A stretch of 64,000 nucleotides of DNA from Picochlorum sp. 'celeri'. Taxonomy: Eukaryota; Chlorophyta; Trebouxiophyceae. Made by a program: the position numbers and the translations under genes. Each line of letters opens with the position of its first letter. The first letter of the stretch is position 1. This document shows positions 20,271 through 30,515 of the stretch, one piece after another. The stretch is taken from assembly GCA_010909725.1 (NCBI GenBank), contig JAACMV010000023.1, positions 620,001 through 684,000 of the forward strand, in the 5' to 3' direction. Below the pieces are notes generated by a model that made no database searches, was not told the DNA's origin, and saw nothing but the letters and a program-made list of their open reading frames with translations.

Positions 20271-22991
20271 ATGGGTTGCTGTGTATCCAAACCCAAGGCC
20301 AAGGATGGGGACGATGGGGCAGGAAAAGCGTACGTGTAGCGCTTCATACGCGTATCAAGGAATGTTTGAGTTTTATGAATTTTATATGTGTGTAGAAGAT
20401 CCATGCTCGAGTCAATTTCCATGTCAATTCGTCAGAGTCATATGGACTCTGACCCAGCAGAGCATTTAGACGACTTGTTGGATGCCGATCTGGGGTTACC
20501 AGGGGAAGGGAAGACTGGGAAAGGCAAGAGGGATGAAGATATTAGTACGAAAGGGTCTACAAAGAGTCAGAAGGTGAAGCAGACGGACTTTTTGACGGTG
20601 GGTGTTTTGGAAGGGACGACGTTTTTGAATGATTACATTGTTGTTGATACGCTTGGAAGGGGGTCATATGGGAAAGTGAAGCTGTGTTTGAATATATTAG
20701 ATAATAATCTCTACGCTATCAAGGTTGTGGAGTTGAATGTGTTGAGGCATCATGAGAAATCAAAAGGATTGCAGAGAAAGTCAATGGGAGCAGGAAAGAA
20801 GACAAGTGTGGATCAGGATGAGGAGTTGCAGCGAGAGGTGGATGTGATGAAGGCTTTGGATCATCCTAATTTAGTCACTCTGTATGAAGTGATCAAGAGT
20901 ACCAGCGGCAAGTTGCTGATGGTGATGGAGTATTGTGAGGCTGGTCCAGTGGTGGATGGGTCTTCGACAGAAGCAATGCCAGAAATCATTGCCCATCATA
21001 TTTTCAAGCAAATTGTGCTTGCGATGGAATACTTGCATGCAAATGGGATTGTCCATGGTGATATCAAGCCAGAGAATATGCTCCTATCTGGGGATGGTTC
21101 TGTCAAGATTTCAGATTTTGGTCAGAGTCAAATCTTATCACCAGAGTCTTCAAAGCTTACCAAAACTCTTGGGACGCCTGCATTTTTGGCTCCGGAAGTA
21201 TGTGCAGGAGAAGAGTACGATGGATTTGCCGCGGACATTTGGTCGCTGGGCGTTTCGTTGTACTACTTTATTTTTGGTGAGTTGCCTTTCAAAGGTGACA
21301 GCCTGATTGATTTGTATGACCAGATTGCAGAGAGAGATATCACGTTTCCTGAAAATGTTCCGCTGTCGATAAACTTGCAAGATTTGTTTCTTCGTTTGCT
21401 TAATAAGGATCCAAAATATCGGATTACGATTGAAGAACTCATGTCGCATCCCTGGATATCTGATTGTGATGGAACCATATCTGAAGAGGCATTGGAGGTG
21501 ATCGAATCTGCCGAGGGCGAGGTATGCTGTCCTACTACAAACAGTGATAGTGATAAAAAGATTGATTCGATGACTTCCTCTAAAGTCACTGCGTCGTTGT
21601 TGAATTCTTTGAGCCAGAGGTCAAAGACCATGGACTCACGAATGCACACATTATCATCAGACTCATTTTTGATTGGGAAACTGGATAGCACTGCATCTCT
21701 TCCACACATGGAGATGATTGAATCAAAAATTGACGAGGAAGCTTCCATGGAACGATTTGAGAGCATTGCAGAGCATTTGGTATCATCCCAACAGAGTATT
21801 TTGGATTCTAGAAAGCATGATTCGGGCGATAAATCTGCAGAAGATGCACTTAACGTGTTGCGGTCACACAGACAATCAGGTGGCGAAACAAATAAAAGTT
21901 CCCATCATAGAAAAAAGCCTTCTTTATCCCATGAGGAGGCAACTGCAGTCCTTGCAGGTCCCTTGTCAGTTATTTCTCATGGCATGTCAGCAGGCATGGA
22001 GGATGCAATGGCTCTACCATTTCGCAGTCCCTTTGAAACTACTGAGGATTCACATACCGTTGACGCGATTCAAGATGCTTCACTACTTCAATTCAATGCC
22101 GGGGAAACGATTGATAAAATTGGCCACGGAAGTGATTATGCATACTTTATTGATGAGGGACACGTGCAGATCAACTATTGTGCAGACTTGCCCGTCTCAC
22201 TGGATGAAGTGTTTCAGAATGCAGTATATAGTGTTATCCAATCGCACGTCTCAGGAAATTTAGAGCAGGCTGATTCAATATCCTATTCAGAGCATGTAGC
22301 AAATCTTGCGATATCTCAGGACAGCAAATCTATCTGGGACTATATTGAGGACCGTGCAGCATCAATCTTTCCAGGATCAGTGGGGTCCCCAGGTGCTGCA
22401 TCAAAACGGAAATTACATGCGCAATCCGATCCACGCTTGCAGCCGATCGCTCAAGTCCTGGAGACGGCAGAGGAAATCGTCCAAAATTCAGTTGGAGGAA
22501 AAGTTGGAAATCTTCTGCAATCCACGAGGAGGAAAGGTCAATTTGTGGGTGCTGTAAGCATGTTGAATCCACAGTTCTATGGCTCAAAATGGTTTGCTAA
22601 TATGACAGCCATTGATGATGTCATCGTGATTCGAATGTCAAAGAGTGCTTTGGACAGATTTCTAGTGGAAAATCCAATGTCTCAAATCCACTTGAGGGCA
22701 TCCATGGCAACAACAGTATCAGAACTCGTCAAGCTAGAAGCCTTGGAGAAGATAGCAATGGCCAGGAGGAAAATGTTGTCTCAGACCTCTGACGACAGTA
22801 TTACATCTGCCATTGGTGCCAGTTTAGAGGAAGTTGCCAAGCACATTACAGAAAGTGCTGCAGCAGGGGCTGAGATTTTATCCAAACTAGATGTATTTGC
22901 ACTTGTCGGCAAGTTACGGGAGAATATAGATACCAACAATACTTTCAAATCTGTTTTTACAAAGAAGAGTACGAAAACCATGAAAAAATAA
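20271..22991 (+). CDS. GRIK/CaMKK-like protein kinase with C-terminal split cNMP-binding-like domain
   Basis: Two exons, 20271-20329 and 20396-22991, joined in phase over a 66-nt intron; 884 residues. The small first exon encodes MGCCVSKPK, a strong N-myristoylation plus palmitoylation signal, so the kinase is probably at the plasma membrane. Kinase domain about 98-375: GRGSYGKV loop (107), AIK Lys129, IVHGDIKPENMLL (240), DFG (260), TLGTPAFLAPE (277). The HGD in place of HRD and the GTPAFLAPE segment match plant GRIK/SnAK and CaMKK kinases, which activate SnRK1/AMPK. Residues 583-614 (FNAGETIDKIGHGS, YFIDEGHVQI) and 730-785 (RRKGQFVGAVSMLN, IVIRMSKSALDRF) look like the two halves of a cyclic-nucleotide-binding fold split by about 115 residues. 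The phosphate-binding cassette is not conserved, so ligand binding is doubtful. Confidence 0.85.
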
Positions 22992-23066
22992 AATAACTTC
23001 AATGTGAAAAATCAAATCGCTCAGATTATTTATATCAATCTCAGTGCATCAGCTTGAATATGAAGT

Positions 23067-23660
23067 TCATCCGTAATAATATTGCCACCACTCGTCATAG
23101 GAAGAAAATTCTGGCTTGGGTGGTGAAGGTGGTGGTGGTGGAGGAGGAGAAGAACGTCGGGGTGGAGGAGGAGGAGGAGGAGATCTACGCCGTGGTGGTG
23201 GAGGAGATCTCCTTTCATCGGGGCATGTCGTGTAGCTCCACGTGATTTTCTTCTTATCCCAAGAATACCCAGTAATAGCTTTCAACGCAGTCGTAGAAAA
23301 GTCTACATTGCCTTCTTTGCATGCCCAGCTGGGACAAAGGTCAACAATCTTTGCATACACAGTCTTGATGCGATGCCCCCTGGTTGTATGGCCTTTGACA
23401 CCACGCACAGCAATGCATTTACCACAAATACCCTTTCTTGATCCCATCTTCTTCCAATCTTTCTCATTCATCGCAGCGTAATAGATCTGCCATTGTTTAG
23501 GAAGCTTCTTTCTGTTAAACTGGCACGCATTCTTCCCAGTCTTGTCCATCTTGAAAGGCCCCGAATAGGCTGTTCCCATACCTCGATGCGTCTTTCTCTT
23601 CGCCTCAACATTCAGTATAAAGGCTAAAATTCCAATAATTAATGCTATGAAGAATCGCAT
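23067..23660 (-). CDS. Secreted expansin-like (double-psi beta-barrel) protein with Pro-rich tail
   Basis: Single exon, 197 residues. A signal peptide (FFIALIIGILAFILNVEA) precedes a domain of about 120 residues with the double-psi beta-barrel pattern of expansins and RlpA-like proteins: HRGMGTAYSGPF, CQF, WQIYYAAMNEKDW, GICGKCIAVRGVKG, TVYAKIVDLCPSWAC and VDFSTTALKAITG. The AKIVDLCP...DFS segment holds the family's Asp. The tail (about 150-182) is SPPPPRRRSPPPPPPP-like, typical of extensin-type glycoproteins in green algal walls. It ends in SYDEWWQYYYG. Likely role: wall loosening or binding. No carbohydrate-binding second expansin domain is seen. Convergent with the kinase gene, 75 bp apart. 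Confidence 0.8.
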   Translation of the reverse strand: MRFFIALIIGILAFILNVEAKRKTHRGMGTAYSGPFKMDKTGKNACQFNRKKLPKQWQIYYAAMNEKDWKKMGSRKGICGKCIAVRGVKGHTTRGHRIKTVYAKIVDLCPSWACKEGNVDFSTTALKAITGYSWDKKKITWSYTTCPDERRSPPPPRRRSPPPPPPPRRSSPPPPPPPSPPKPEFSSYDEWWQYYYG

Positions 23661-24208
23661 CCTGCCGTTCCCAACGAATCGACGAAAATCGAGTTTAAAG
23701 CGTTGCTGCAGCCGAGTCCACAGTCAGTCGGCGAGTTTACCCACACACAAACAATCTCCCTCGATTCTGTTTGGGAAACAAAAAAGAAAGAATATTTGCA
23801 CAAATCGTTCAAAGGACGCTCGTGTACCAACAACAATCCTGCATGATATTGTTGTAGAGAGACATGCCTGCAAGACTTGTCAGTCGGTCAGACATGGTGT
23901 CAGACCTGGTCAGACCTGGTCAAACCCTTGTGAGCACACACATGCTTGTTGGTCTATTCCATTATTCAATATCCGCCTCGATACTCAATACGTTAAACAT
24001 GTATTCTAAAGATGCAGTGCCTGCAGCATAGCTCCCATGCACTCTCTGATGAGTATTCCCATGTGTGAGCACTTGCGATGACGTGATGTGGGTCAGCCCC
24101 GCCCTGACCATGAACCAGGGCTGAAACCATCCAAACACAGACAAACTACCGTAGATGAAATAACTGCAAAACATACATTTCCATCATTTAAATATATAGT
24201 TAAAAACG
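23661..24208. other. Divergent upstream region with short direct repeats
   Basis: 548 bp between the expansin-like start (minus) and the M20 hydrolase start (plus). It contains a small direct repeat at 23888-23925 and an AT-rich segment with TTTAAATATATAG at about 24187, close to the M20 start. No gene recognised. Confidence 0.5.
23888..23925. repeat. Short direct repeats of a CAGACCTGGT decamer
   Basis: Two exact adjacent copies of CAGACCTGGT (23901-23920), flanked by degenerate copies (GACATGGTGT, CAAACCC). It lies in the shared upstream region of two secreted-protein genes, so it could be a cis-element cluster; function is unproven. Confidence 0.5.
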
Positions 24209-25620
24209 ATGGCATTGCAAAGGCTGAGAACGAGACTGCTCCTGGTGAGCACCGTGGCATACTGTTGTTTGGCCACTGTTTCGAACAGTACACCAGACTT
24301 GGTACATTCGGCTGCTGCTATAGAAGATTGGATTATAAATATTCGACGAGAGTTGCATATGTATCCAGAACTCATGTTCCAGGTGCGTGGCCTTTCTTTC
24401 TTGCCATTTTTTGAACTACATGGGACATGTTTTACAACGACCTCTTCCTCGACCAATCCAATACATACCTTGTGCAGGAAGAAAAGACGAGTGCGAAGAT
24501 TCGGTCGATATTGGATTCTCTCAAGATATCCTACCAGTACCCGGTGGCAAAGACTGGTATTGTAGCAACTATTGGGTCTGGTGCGCCAGTGGTTGCTTTA
24601 CGGAGTGATATCGATGCTCTTCCGATTCTAGAGGAAACTGGGTTTGAATTTAGTTCCAAGTCAGCGGGAGTCATGCATGCGTGTGGGCATGATGCACATA
24701 TGAGTATGTTGTTGGGTGCTGCTAGGATGCTCAAAGAGAGGGAGTCAAGTCTTCAAGGGACTGTCAAGTTATTGTTTCAGCCTGCTGAGGAGGGTGGGGC
24801 TGGTGGAGATGTGATGGTGAAAGAAGGGGCCTTGGAGGGGGTTGACGCTGCGTTTGGATTGCATGTGTGGCCGACATTACCAACGGGTGTGGTTGGCACA
24901 CGCCCTGGCACAATCATGGCAGGGTCATTGGTATTTAAAGCTACCTTTGCCGGTGCGGGTGGGCATGCGGCAATGCCACATTTGACTAGAGATCCTGTGG
25001 TTGCTGCTTCGTCGACGGTGGTGAGTTTGCAATCTTTGGTGGGGAGGAATGTATCTCCATTCTCTTCTGCTGTTGTGAGTGTCACACGGGTCTGGACAGA
25101 GGAGGAAGGGTCCATTGGAGCCTGGAATGTGATTCCTCATGTCGCTCATATCGGTGGTACGGTACGAGCTACAACGGATGAAGATATGACGTATTTGAAA
25201 GCGCGTATAGAAGAGATTGTTGACAGTCAGGCAAAAGCAATGGGGTGTGAAGGATCAGTTGATTGGATGCTTGATCATCATCCATACTATCCTCCAGTTG
25301 TTAATGACAAGGACGCAGCGTCATTTGTTTCTTCAGTGGCATCCAAAGTATTTGGAGCAGATATGGTGGATCCAAACGTAGAAGCAACCATGGCAGGAGA
25401 AGACTTTGCATTTATAGCCCGCAAGGTTCAGTCAGCATTTACATTCCTAGGAATTCGAAATGAAACTGCGGGGTCAGTTCATGGATTACACACCTCAAAG
25501 TTTACCATGGATGAATCAGCCTTGAAAAAAGGCGCTGCATTACATGCCATCCTCGCAACGGAATTCTTACGCAACAAGGGTCTAGGATTGTCCACAGGTG
25601 GCAGACGAGATGAACTTTGA
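24209..25620 (+). CDS. M20D amidohydrolase, IAA-amino acid hydrolase (ILR1)-like, ER-retained
   Basis: Two exons, 24209-24382 and 24478-25620, joined in phase over a 95-nt intron (GTGCGT donor, TGTGCAG acceptor); 438 residues. Plant relatives cleave auxin-amino acid conjugates in the ER; bacterial relatives are hippurate or N-acyl amino acid hydrolases. A signal sequence with RTRLLLVSTVAYCCL leads. Family blocks: IRRELHMYPEL, VALRSDIDALPI, GVMHACGHDAHMSMLLGAA, LFQPAEEGGAGG with the metal Cys, His and Glu-Glu residues, AGAGGHAAMPH, and VEATMAGEDFAFIA. The C-terminus is RRDEL, an ER-retrieval signal as in ILR1-family members ending in KDEL or HDEL. The substrate in an alga is unknown. Divergent from the expansin-like gene. 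Confidence 0.9.
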
Positions 25621-25672
25621 TGTGTATCTCTTCTTCTTCATTGTGAAAGAATAGGAATCATCGACCACAGTA

Positions 25673-26380
25673 TTACTCCACTTCCTTGAGATAATCACCC
25701 ACTTCTTCTGCAGTCAGTACTTTAAACACGCCATCAGATCCCACAATACCCACCTCCACATTATCTCCTGCCATTTCACCCTCAAACCCTTCCTTCAATG
25801 TCAACAGGGCAGTATGAATAGCATCCTCCAACTCCATCTCCTCATTATACCTCTTTTCCAGGAATGCCTTCGCATTCACCATATTCTTCCCAATGGCAGA
25901 CGCCTTCCACGCAAAATACGACCCACTCGGATCCACCTGATACAGCTGAGGCCCATTCTCATCGTACCCAGCCATCATGAGTGACACCCCAAAAGGCCTC
26001 ACCCCTCCAGACTGCGTGAATTCTTGCATCACCGTCGCTGTCTCTCGCACCAACTGAGCAACAGATATCTGCTCATTGTATTGCCGATAATATACCTGGC
26101 CAGATTTGCGAGCCTTGCGAACTAAAACCCGAGAGTCTGGACCCATACCACTGTACGTCATCCCAATATTCGGTGTCACCAGCGATATCTTACGGACAGT
26201 ACTCTCATCTACTAAAACAGAAGGAAGCTTCTTTTCTGTGGCCAGAACAACCCCATTCGATGCTTTAATCCCAAGAGAAGTCGCTCCCGAATTCACAGCA
26301 TTCAACGCATATTCAATCTGCACCAGTTTCCCACTTGGACTAAATGTTGTCAAACTAAATGAATACTGTGATTCACCCAT
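25673..26380 (-). CDS. 20S proteasome subunit alpha-2
   Basis: Single exon, 235 residues, the exact size for alpha-2 (PSMA2/PAB). It forms part of the outer ring of the 20S core. The N-terminus [20 protein letters not shown] is the proteasome alpha signature, and [40 protein letters not shown] and [22 protein letters not shown] blocks mark alpha-2 (here [20 protein letters not shown]). The frame is open upstream for 37 codons without need; the start MGESQYSF at 26380 fits the family. The stop is 52 bp from that of the convergent M20 gene. Confidence 0.95.
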   Translation of the reverse strand: MGESQYSFSLTTFSPSGKLVQIEYALNAVNSGATSLGIKASNGVVLATEKKLPSVLVDESTVRKISLVTPNIGMTYSGMGPDSRVLVRKARKSGQVYYRQYNEQISVAQLVRETATVMQEFTQSGGVRPFGVSLMMAGYDENGPQLYQVDPSGSYFAWKASAIGKNMVNAKAFLEKRYNEEMELEDAIHTALLTLKEGFEGEMAGDNVEVGIVGSDGVFKVLTAEEVGDYLKEVE

Positions 26381-26493
26381 TGCTATGTATACACTGCTAG
26401 TAATACTGAGAAGAGAAGAAAACCGTGTGATCACAGACTCAGTCGATGCGTGTTTGTAACTATCAGATTCCTTATTAGATTTCCGTATCAATA

Positions 26494-28554
26494 TTAATAA
26501 TTATTATTATGGTTCTGAAGAGACGATAGGATGTTTGACTTTATGGACTCGATCCCTCGTCTTTTGGATGGAGATTGAACTACCAAGGATGGGACATGGA
26601 TCAACGACGTTAGTGTCGGTCTTCCATGAGCGCATTCATAGTACTGCATGGTGGATGACAGAGAACGTACTAGTGCTCGGGCTTGGTCCATGGTGAGGGC
26701 ATCTCCAAACATGATTGCTCCTCTGCATGCAATGGAGGCAAGGACTCGGTAACACCCTTGGGGTGCAACTCTGCATGCAGAGGTCTCGACAAGCTGATGG
26801 ATGTATAGCTTCAAATCAGCTCCTGAGAGTGCCTTGTGATATATAAGTGGTACATGCGTGACCAAGATGCTCTTTGTTGATGAGCACCAGGGTTCCCATC
26901 TCCATCCCCATGCATTCGCATGAGTCTTGTACAGGTCAAAGAGCTCAACTTCATCCTGACCAACGTATACATGGAGATTCTCTGGGCATTTCCAAGACTG
27001 TACAAACTCTGGGTTCGGATGTCCATCTTCCAGGAATACCTGTGATTGGAGAACTTCCAATCGCACGCGTTCATCTGCTGCATGCTGGTCAACCAGACCC
27101 AGGTTTCCAGATGCAGATTTGAATGCAATAAACTTTCGATCAATCTGACCAATGATGGTACAATCGATGATATCTTCCCTCTGTAATTGATCCTGTCTGA
27201 GGCGCCGGAAACTTCGTTCTTCATGACGGGCTACTGTCGATACTGGGAGGGAAAATGATGAGTGTGGATCAGTGTGTGGAATGAGAACCGGGTTCTTCCA
27301 TCCAGATATCAGCTCGTCAACGACATGCTTATTCTGAGATGACGATCGCCGCCGCTTTGGAAGTTGCGACAGATAATTTCTGCTACTATGAGAATGATCA
27401 TCCATCATAGGAGTCGCCACGTCATTGGTCGTGACACTCTGATTGACATCATGGCATAATCCACGGTGAATCCCTCCTCTGTATCTATACTGGTCTAATT
27501 TCAATACCATATCATTACCACTATCGTGTGGTCGCTTCACACTATTCATCATACGTTGTTCATTCTTTTTCCTCTCATTTGGTGGAGTTCCATTCGCAAA
27601 ACTTTCCAACACATGGATGAGGCGTCCACTCAATGACTGCCTCCATGCATGAAGAAAACAGGCCTCTACAGACTCCATGATCTCATCCCATACAGGCATC
27701 TGGCCTGTTCTTCTCGCATCCATATTTTCAGCTTGTATACATAAAATATACATGGCATGCGCATGCAATGATTTCTTCACACGCAATACCTCCCCTCTCG
27801 GGGGCAACAACTTTACATTATCCTGATACACATGCATGTACAATGCATCAATCCTATCTTGAACCTCTGCATTCTCCACCAACATAGAATGCACATACAG
27901 TCTCTGCCTCCCTCGCGTCGCATATCCTACTGGTGGCAAGACTGCATATCCAGAAAACACCCAACCATGCCCATGCCCACCCAAAGGCACCACCAATTCT
28001 GGATCAACATGCCCAAAAAATTCTGCCGCCTTGACATCAAACGGTTTCCCTCGAACACTCTTATACACAAACCGCTTTGATTGTTTACAGTACACTGTAA
28101 AAGTGACATGCTGCGAGATCAACGCAATATTCTCTATGCGCCTCCGACAATCATACACCATCTGTGCCCTACTGCTCGTCTGACCACCAGTCTTACTGTG
28201 CCAATCCTTGACCACCAATCGAGTCCCCTGCCTCCCATTCATAGAAGACTTCACATCAATCAACCGACACCCTCTATCATACACCGCTGATACTGTTGTA
28301 AAACTCCCTTGCTCCCTACTTTCCACTCGCATAATCCCAGCACATGAACTGATTCGCTCCAACACGGGTATTCGACAATCCCCACCTGCTGTCCCCACAG
28401 AACTCATAAGACGTTTACTCAAACCCAACCCACCAGTCTCCCGCACAGCAAAGCCCGAGGTCCCGTGAATCTCGACATGAATCTCCCTCGCATGAGAAAA
28501 CTCAACACTCGCTCGAACCCAACTCTCCACACACTCTGGCATAGACCCAGTCAT
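26494..28554 (-). CDS. MLH3: MutL homologue of MLH3 type with an eroded ATPase
   Basis: Single exon, 686 residues. MLH3 pairs with MLH1 for meiotic crossing-over and mismatch repair; its C-terminal domain nicks DNA. The endonuclease motif [13 protein letters not shown] is intact (about residue 470), with the other metal-binding blocks SIACRGAI and YECAHGRPT. The middle is a low-complexity linker. In the N-terminal part the GTRLVVKD block and the following [18 protein letters not shown] fit the MutL transducer. But the GHKL ATPase signatures are degraded: ESWVRAS stands where ELxxNSxDA is expected, there is no DNGxG, and GFRGEAL is missing. ATG at 28554. Length is short for MLH3, mostly from the linker and N-terminus. 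It could be a diverged subunit rather than a broken gene, as the frame is intact. Confidence 0.8.
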   Translation of the reverse strand: MTGSMPECVESWVRASVEFSHAREIHVEIHGTSGFAVRETGGLGLSKRLMSSVGTAGGDCRIPVLERISSCAGIMRVESREQGSFTTVSAVYDRGCRLIDVKSSMNGRQGTRLVVKDWHSKTGGQTSSRAQMVYDCRRRIENIALISQHVTFTVYCKQSKRFVYKSVRGKPFDVKAAEFFGHVDPELVVPLGGHGHGWVFSGYAVLPPVGYATRGRQRLYVHSMLVENAEVQDRIDALYMHVYQDNVKLLPPRGEVLRVKKSLHAHAMYILCIQAENMDARRTGQMPVWDEIMESVEACFLHAWRQSLSGRLIHVLESFANGTPPNERKKNEQRMMNSVKRPHDSGNDMVLKLDQYRYRGGIHRGLCHDVNQSVTTNDVATPMMDDHSHSSRNYLSQLPKRRRSSSQNKHVVDELISGWKNPVLIPHTDPHSSFSLPVSTVARHEERSFRRLRQDQLQREDIIDCTIIGQIDRKFIAFKSASGNLGLVDQHAADERVRLEVLQSQVFLEDGHPNPEFVQSWKCPENLHVYVGQDEVELFDLYKTHANAWGWRWEPWCSSTKSILVTHVPLIYHKALSGADLKLYIHQLVETSACRVAPQGCYRVLASIACRGAIMFGDALTMDQARALVRSLSSTMQYYECAHGRPTLTSLIHVPSLVVQSPSKRRGIESIKSNILSSLQNHNNNY

Positions 28555-28897
28555 TGCAATTTTTTATTCAGTATTCGGATAATTCATTCATTTCTGGAAT
28601 GATACTATTGGTGCACCCACATCTGCAAGAGATTAATTAATTCACTAATAATTATTCAAACCCATGAATTGAATTGAATTTCTTTTTCTCTTTCAAGAGC
28701 AGAAGGAGATTACCGTCTCGGATTTTTTAAATCTCTCATGAAAATGTATTGCATACTGAAGTAAAGGAATACGACGCATTTCCCATGGATGTGGAGTCAG
28801 ACAAAATCCTTCATATTGTACCATTTACGGAATAATAATCAAATCCTTACAAAACAGCAAGAAAAAGACACAGTATTAATTTAAAAGTAACATCATC
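28555..28897. other. Divergent promoter region
   Basis: 343 bp of AT-rich sequence between the MLH3 start (minus) and the next plus-strand start. No gene or RNA seen. Confidence 0.5.
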
Positions 28898-29655
28898 ATG
28901 GATTCAGCGGATGATTGGAAGAAACGGCCGATGATGGCCCCAATCACAGTCCGTTTGCAACCAGGTCTTCATGCGCAAGAGATTCATATTATGCATCCAT
29001 TGAACGCAGAGATATCCTCAGAGAAAGACAGAGAAGCATTTGTTGAAAGAGAAGCAGCAGAGTTGGCGAAGCAGACGAATGGAGATGCGTACGTGTACCT
29101 TTTTTTTCTTTCTTCCAACACATTCATCTCTGTTCCATGTCATGTGAATGTTGTTGACAGTCATAGAGTATGTGCAGCGCATTCATCAAGGCGCAGTTAG
29201 AGCAGGCGAATAGATTATTTCACGATGCTGAAGGAAGGCGTTTGGATCCAGAAGTGGTTGTATTGACGATTGTTGCTCCAATTGTAGCAAGAAAGAACCA
29301 GGACACTGATGAAGAATACATGCTATTGCATCGGTGCTACTGGGACATCCACACGCCTCATGCTATGGTGGATGTGTACTGCGGCGATATTGTGAATGAT
29401 ATGGGGTTTGATAGCTCGACTGCTCAACTGCTAAGTATGTGTATGAAGTCAGAAATAGATGCCATCAGACAACAGTCTGTCACAGCTCCAAAAGACACGC
29501 GAGGTGATACGCGAGATATTCTTGTGAATACAAAGACAAAGATGGTGTTTCCCATGGTGATCAAGGGTGGGCGAGATGTGGCCGAGAGACTGAAAGAGTC
29601 GTTGAAAGATGTACCATTTGGTGAAGAAGAGTGCCTCATGGATGTACAAGCTTGA
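28898..29655 (+). CDS. Unknown protein, possibly a divergent SNF5/BSH-like subunit
   Basis: Two exons, 28898-29088 and 29178-29655, joined in phase over an 89-nt intron; 222 residues. The acceptor GTGCAG at 29172-29177 was chosen because earlier AG sites put a stop in frame. I do not firmly recognise it. Two regions (APITVRLQPG...REAFVEREAAEL and CYWDIHTPHAMVDVYCGDI, then MGFDSSTAQLLSMCMKSEI) are reminiscent of the two SNF5 repeats, and the length is near that of plant BSH (240 residues), a SWI/SNF chromatin remodelling subunit. Conserved Trp in the first repeat is absent, so the match is weak. YKT6 starts 90 bp downstream on the same strand. Confidence 0.6.
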
Positions 29656-29745
29656 GGCCGTGTCACAGATGGATTCACTGTATTTATTCATAGAAGAATT
29701 GATTATTTAACCCAACAGTATTGTACATACTCTATTAATAAGGGC

Positions 29746-30515
29746 ATGGTCAAGTTAACAGCCGTGGCCATTCTCAAATTCAATGGGCCTGAGAATGAGC
29801 CATATCTTCTGTCCTTTGTGGCTGATTTGGCATCCTTTGGGTATTTTCAGAGGAGTTCTGTAAAGGAATTTCTCATGTTTGTGTCTCGGACGGTGTCAAG
29901 GAAAACGGCCGTGGGTCAACGACAAACTGTGCAGCAGGATGAATACTTTTGCCACGCGTATAATAGGGATGGATTGGTTGGAATAGCATTTGCTGATAAA
30001 GAGTATCCTGTTCGGGCGGGATTTTCAGTGGTGAATAAAATACTGGATGATTTTGAGGGGAAGCAGGGTGACAGTTGGAGGGGGGCCACTGCTGATACGT
30101 TTACACAGGAAAATCCAGATTTGGAGGCATCGCTGCAGAAATACCAGGTGAGTGGTATCTTGTATCTTGTACTCGTCTCTTCATGGGGATGGATGGATTG
30201 CTGTGATGATGATGATGATTATCATGATGATGTAGGATCCTGTGCAAGCTGATAAGCTGACAAAGATTCAGCAGGATTTAGATGAGACAAAGATTATTCT
30301 TCACAAGACGATTGAGAGTGTTTTGGATAGAGGTGAAAAGCTGGATCAGGTACGGTGATGAAGACAGCCACTATGGATGTTATATATACAAGGCAAGAGA
30401 CTGATAGTGATCCTTTGTATTGCAGTTGGTGGACAAGAGTAATGATTTATCTCTGGCGAGTCAAATGTTTTACAAACAGGCGCGGAAAACGAATTCTTGC
30501 TGCAATTTTATGTGA
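29746..30515 (+). CDS. YKT6: R-SNARE YKT6
   Basis: Three exons, 29746-30147, 30236-30349 and 30426-30515, joined in phase (introns of 88 and 76 nt); 201 residues, the usual size. YKT6 mediates fusion in ER-Golgi, endosomal and autophagic traffic. The longin domain opens with [12 protein letters not shown] and includes [20 protein letters not shown]. The SNARE motif is [20 protein letters not shown] with the [19 protein letters not shown] zero-layer Arg. The C-terminus NSCCNFM is a CC-aa-M box for farnesylation and palmitoylation, as in YKT6 generally. A GAT-rich tract sits in intron 1. The final 8 nt of the coding sequence overlap the stop region of the convergent acyltransferase gene. Confidence 0.95.

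Noticed and set aside
30205..30236. GAT-rich tract as a microsatellite of interest
   Set aside because: Short, imperfect and inside YKT6 intron 1; common in such introns.
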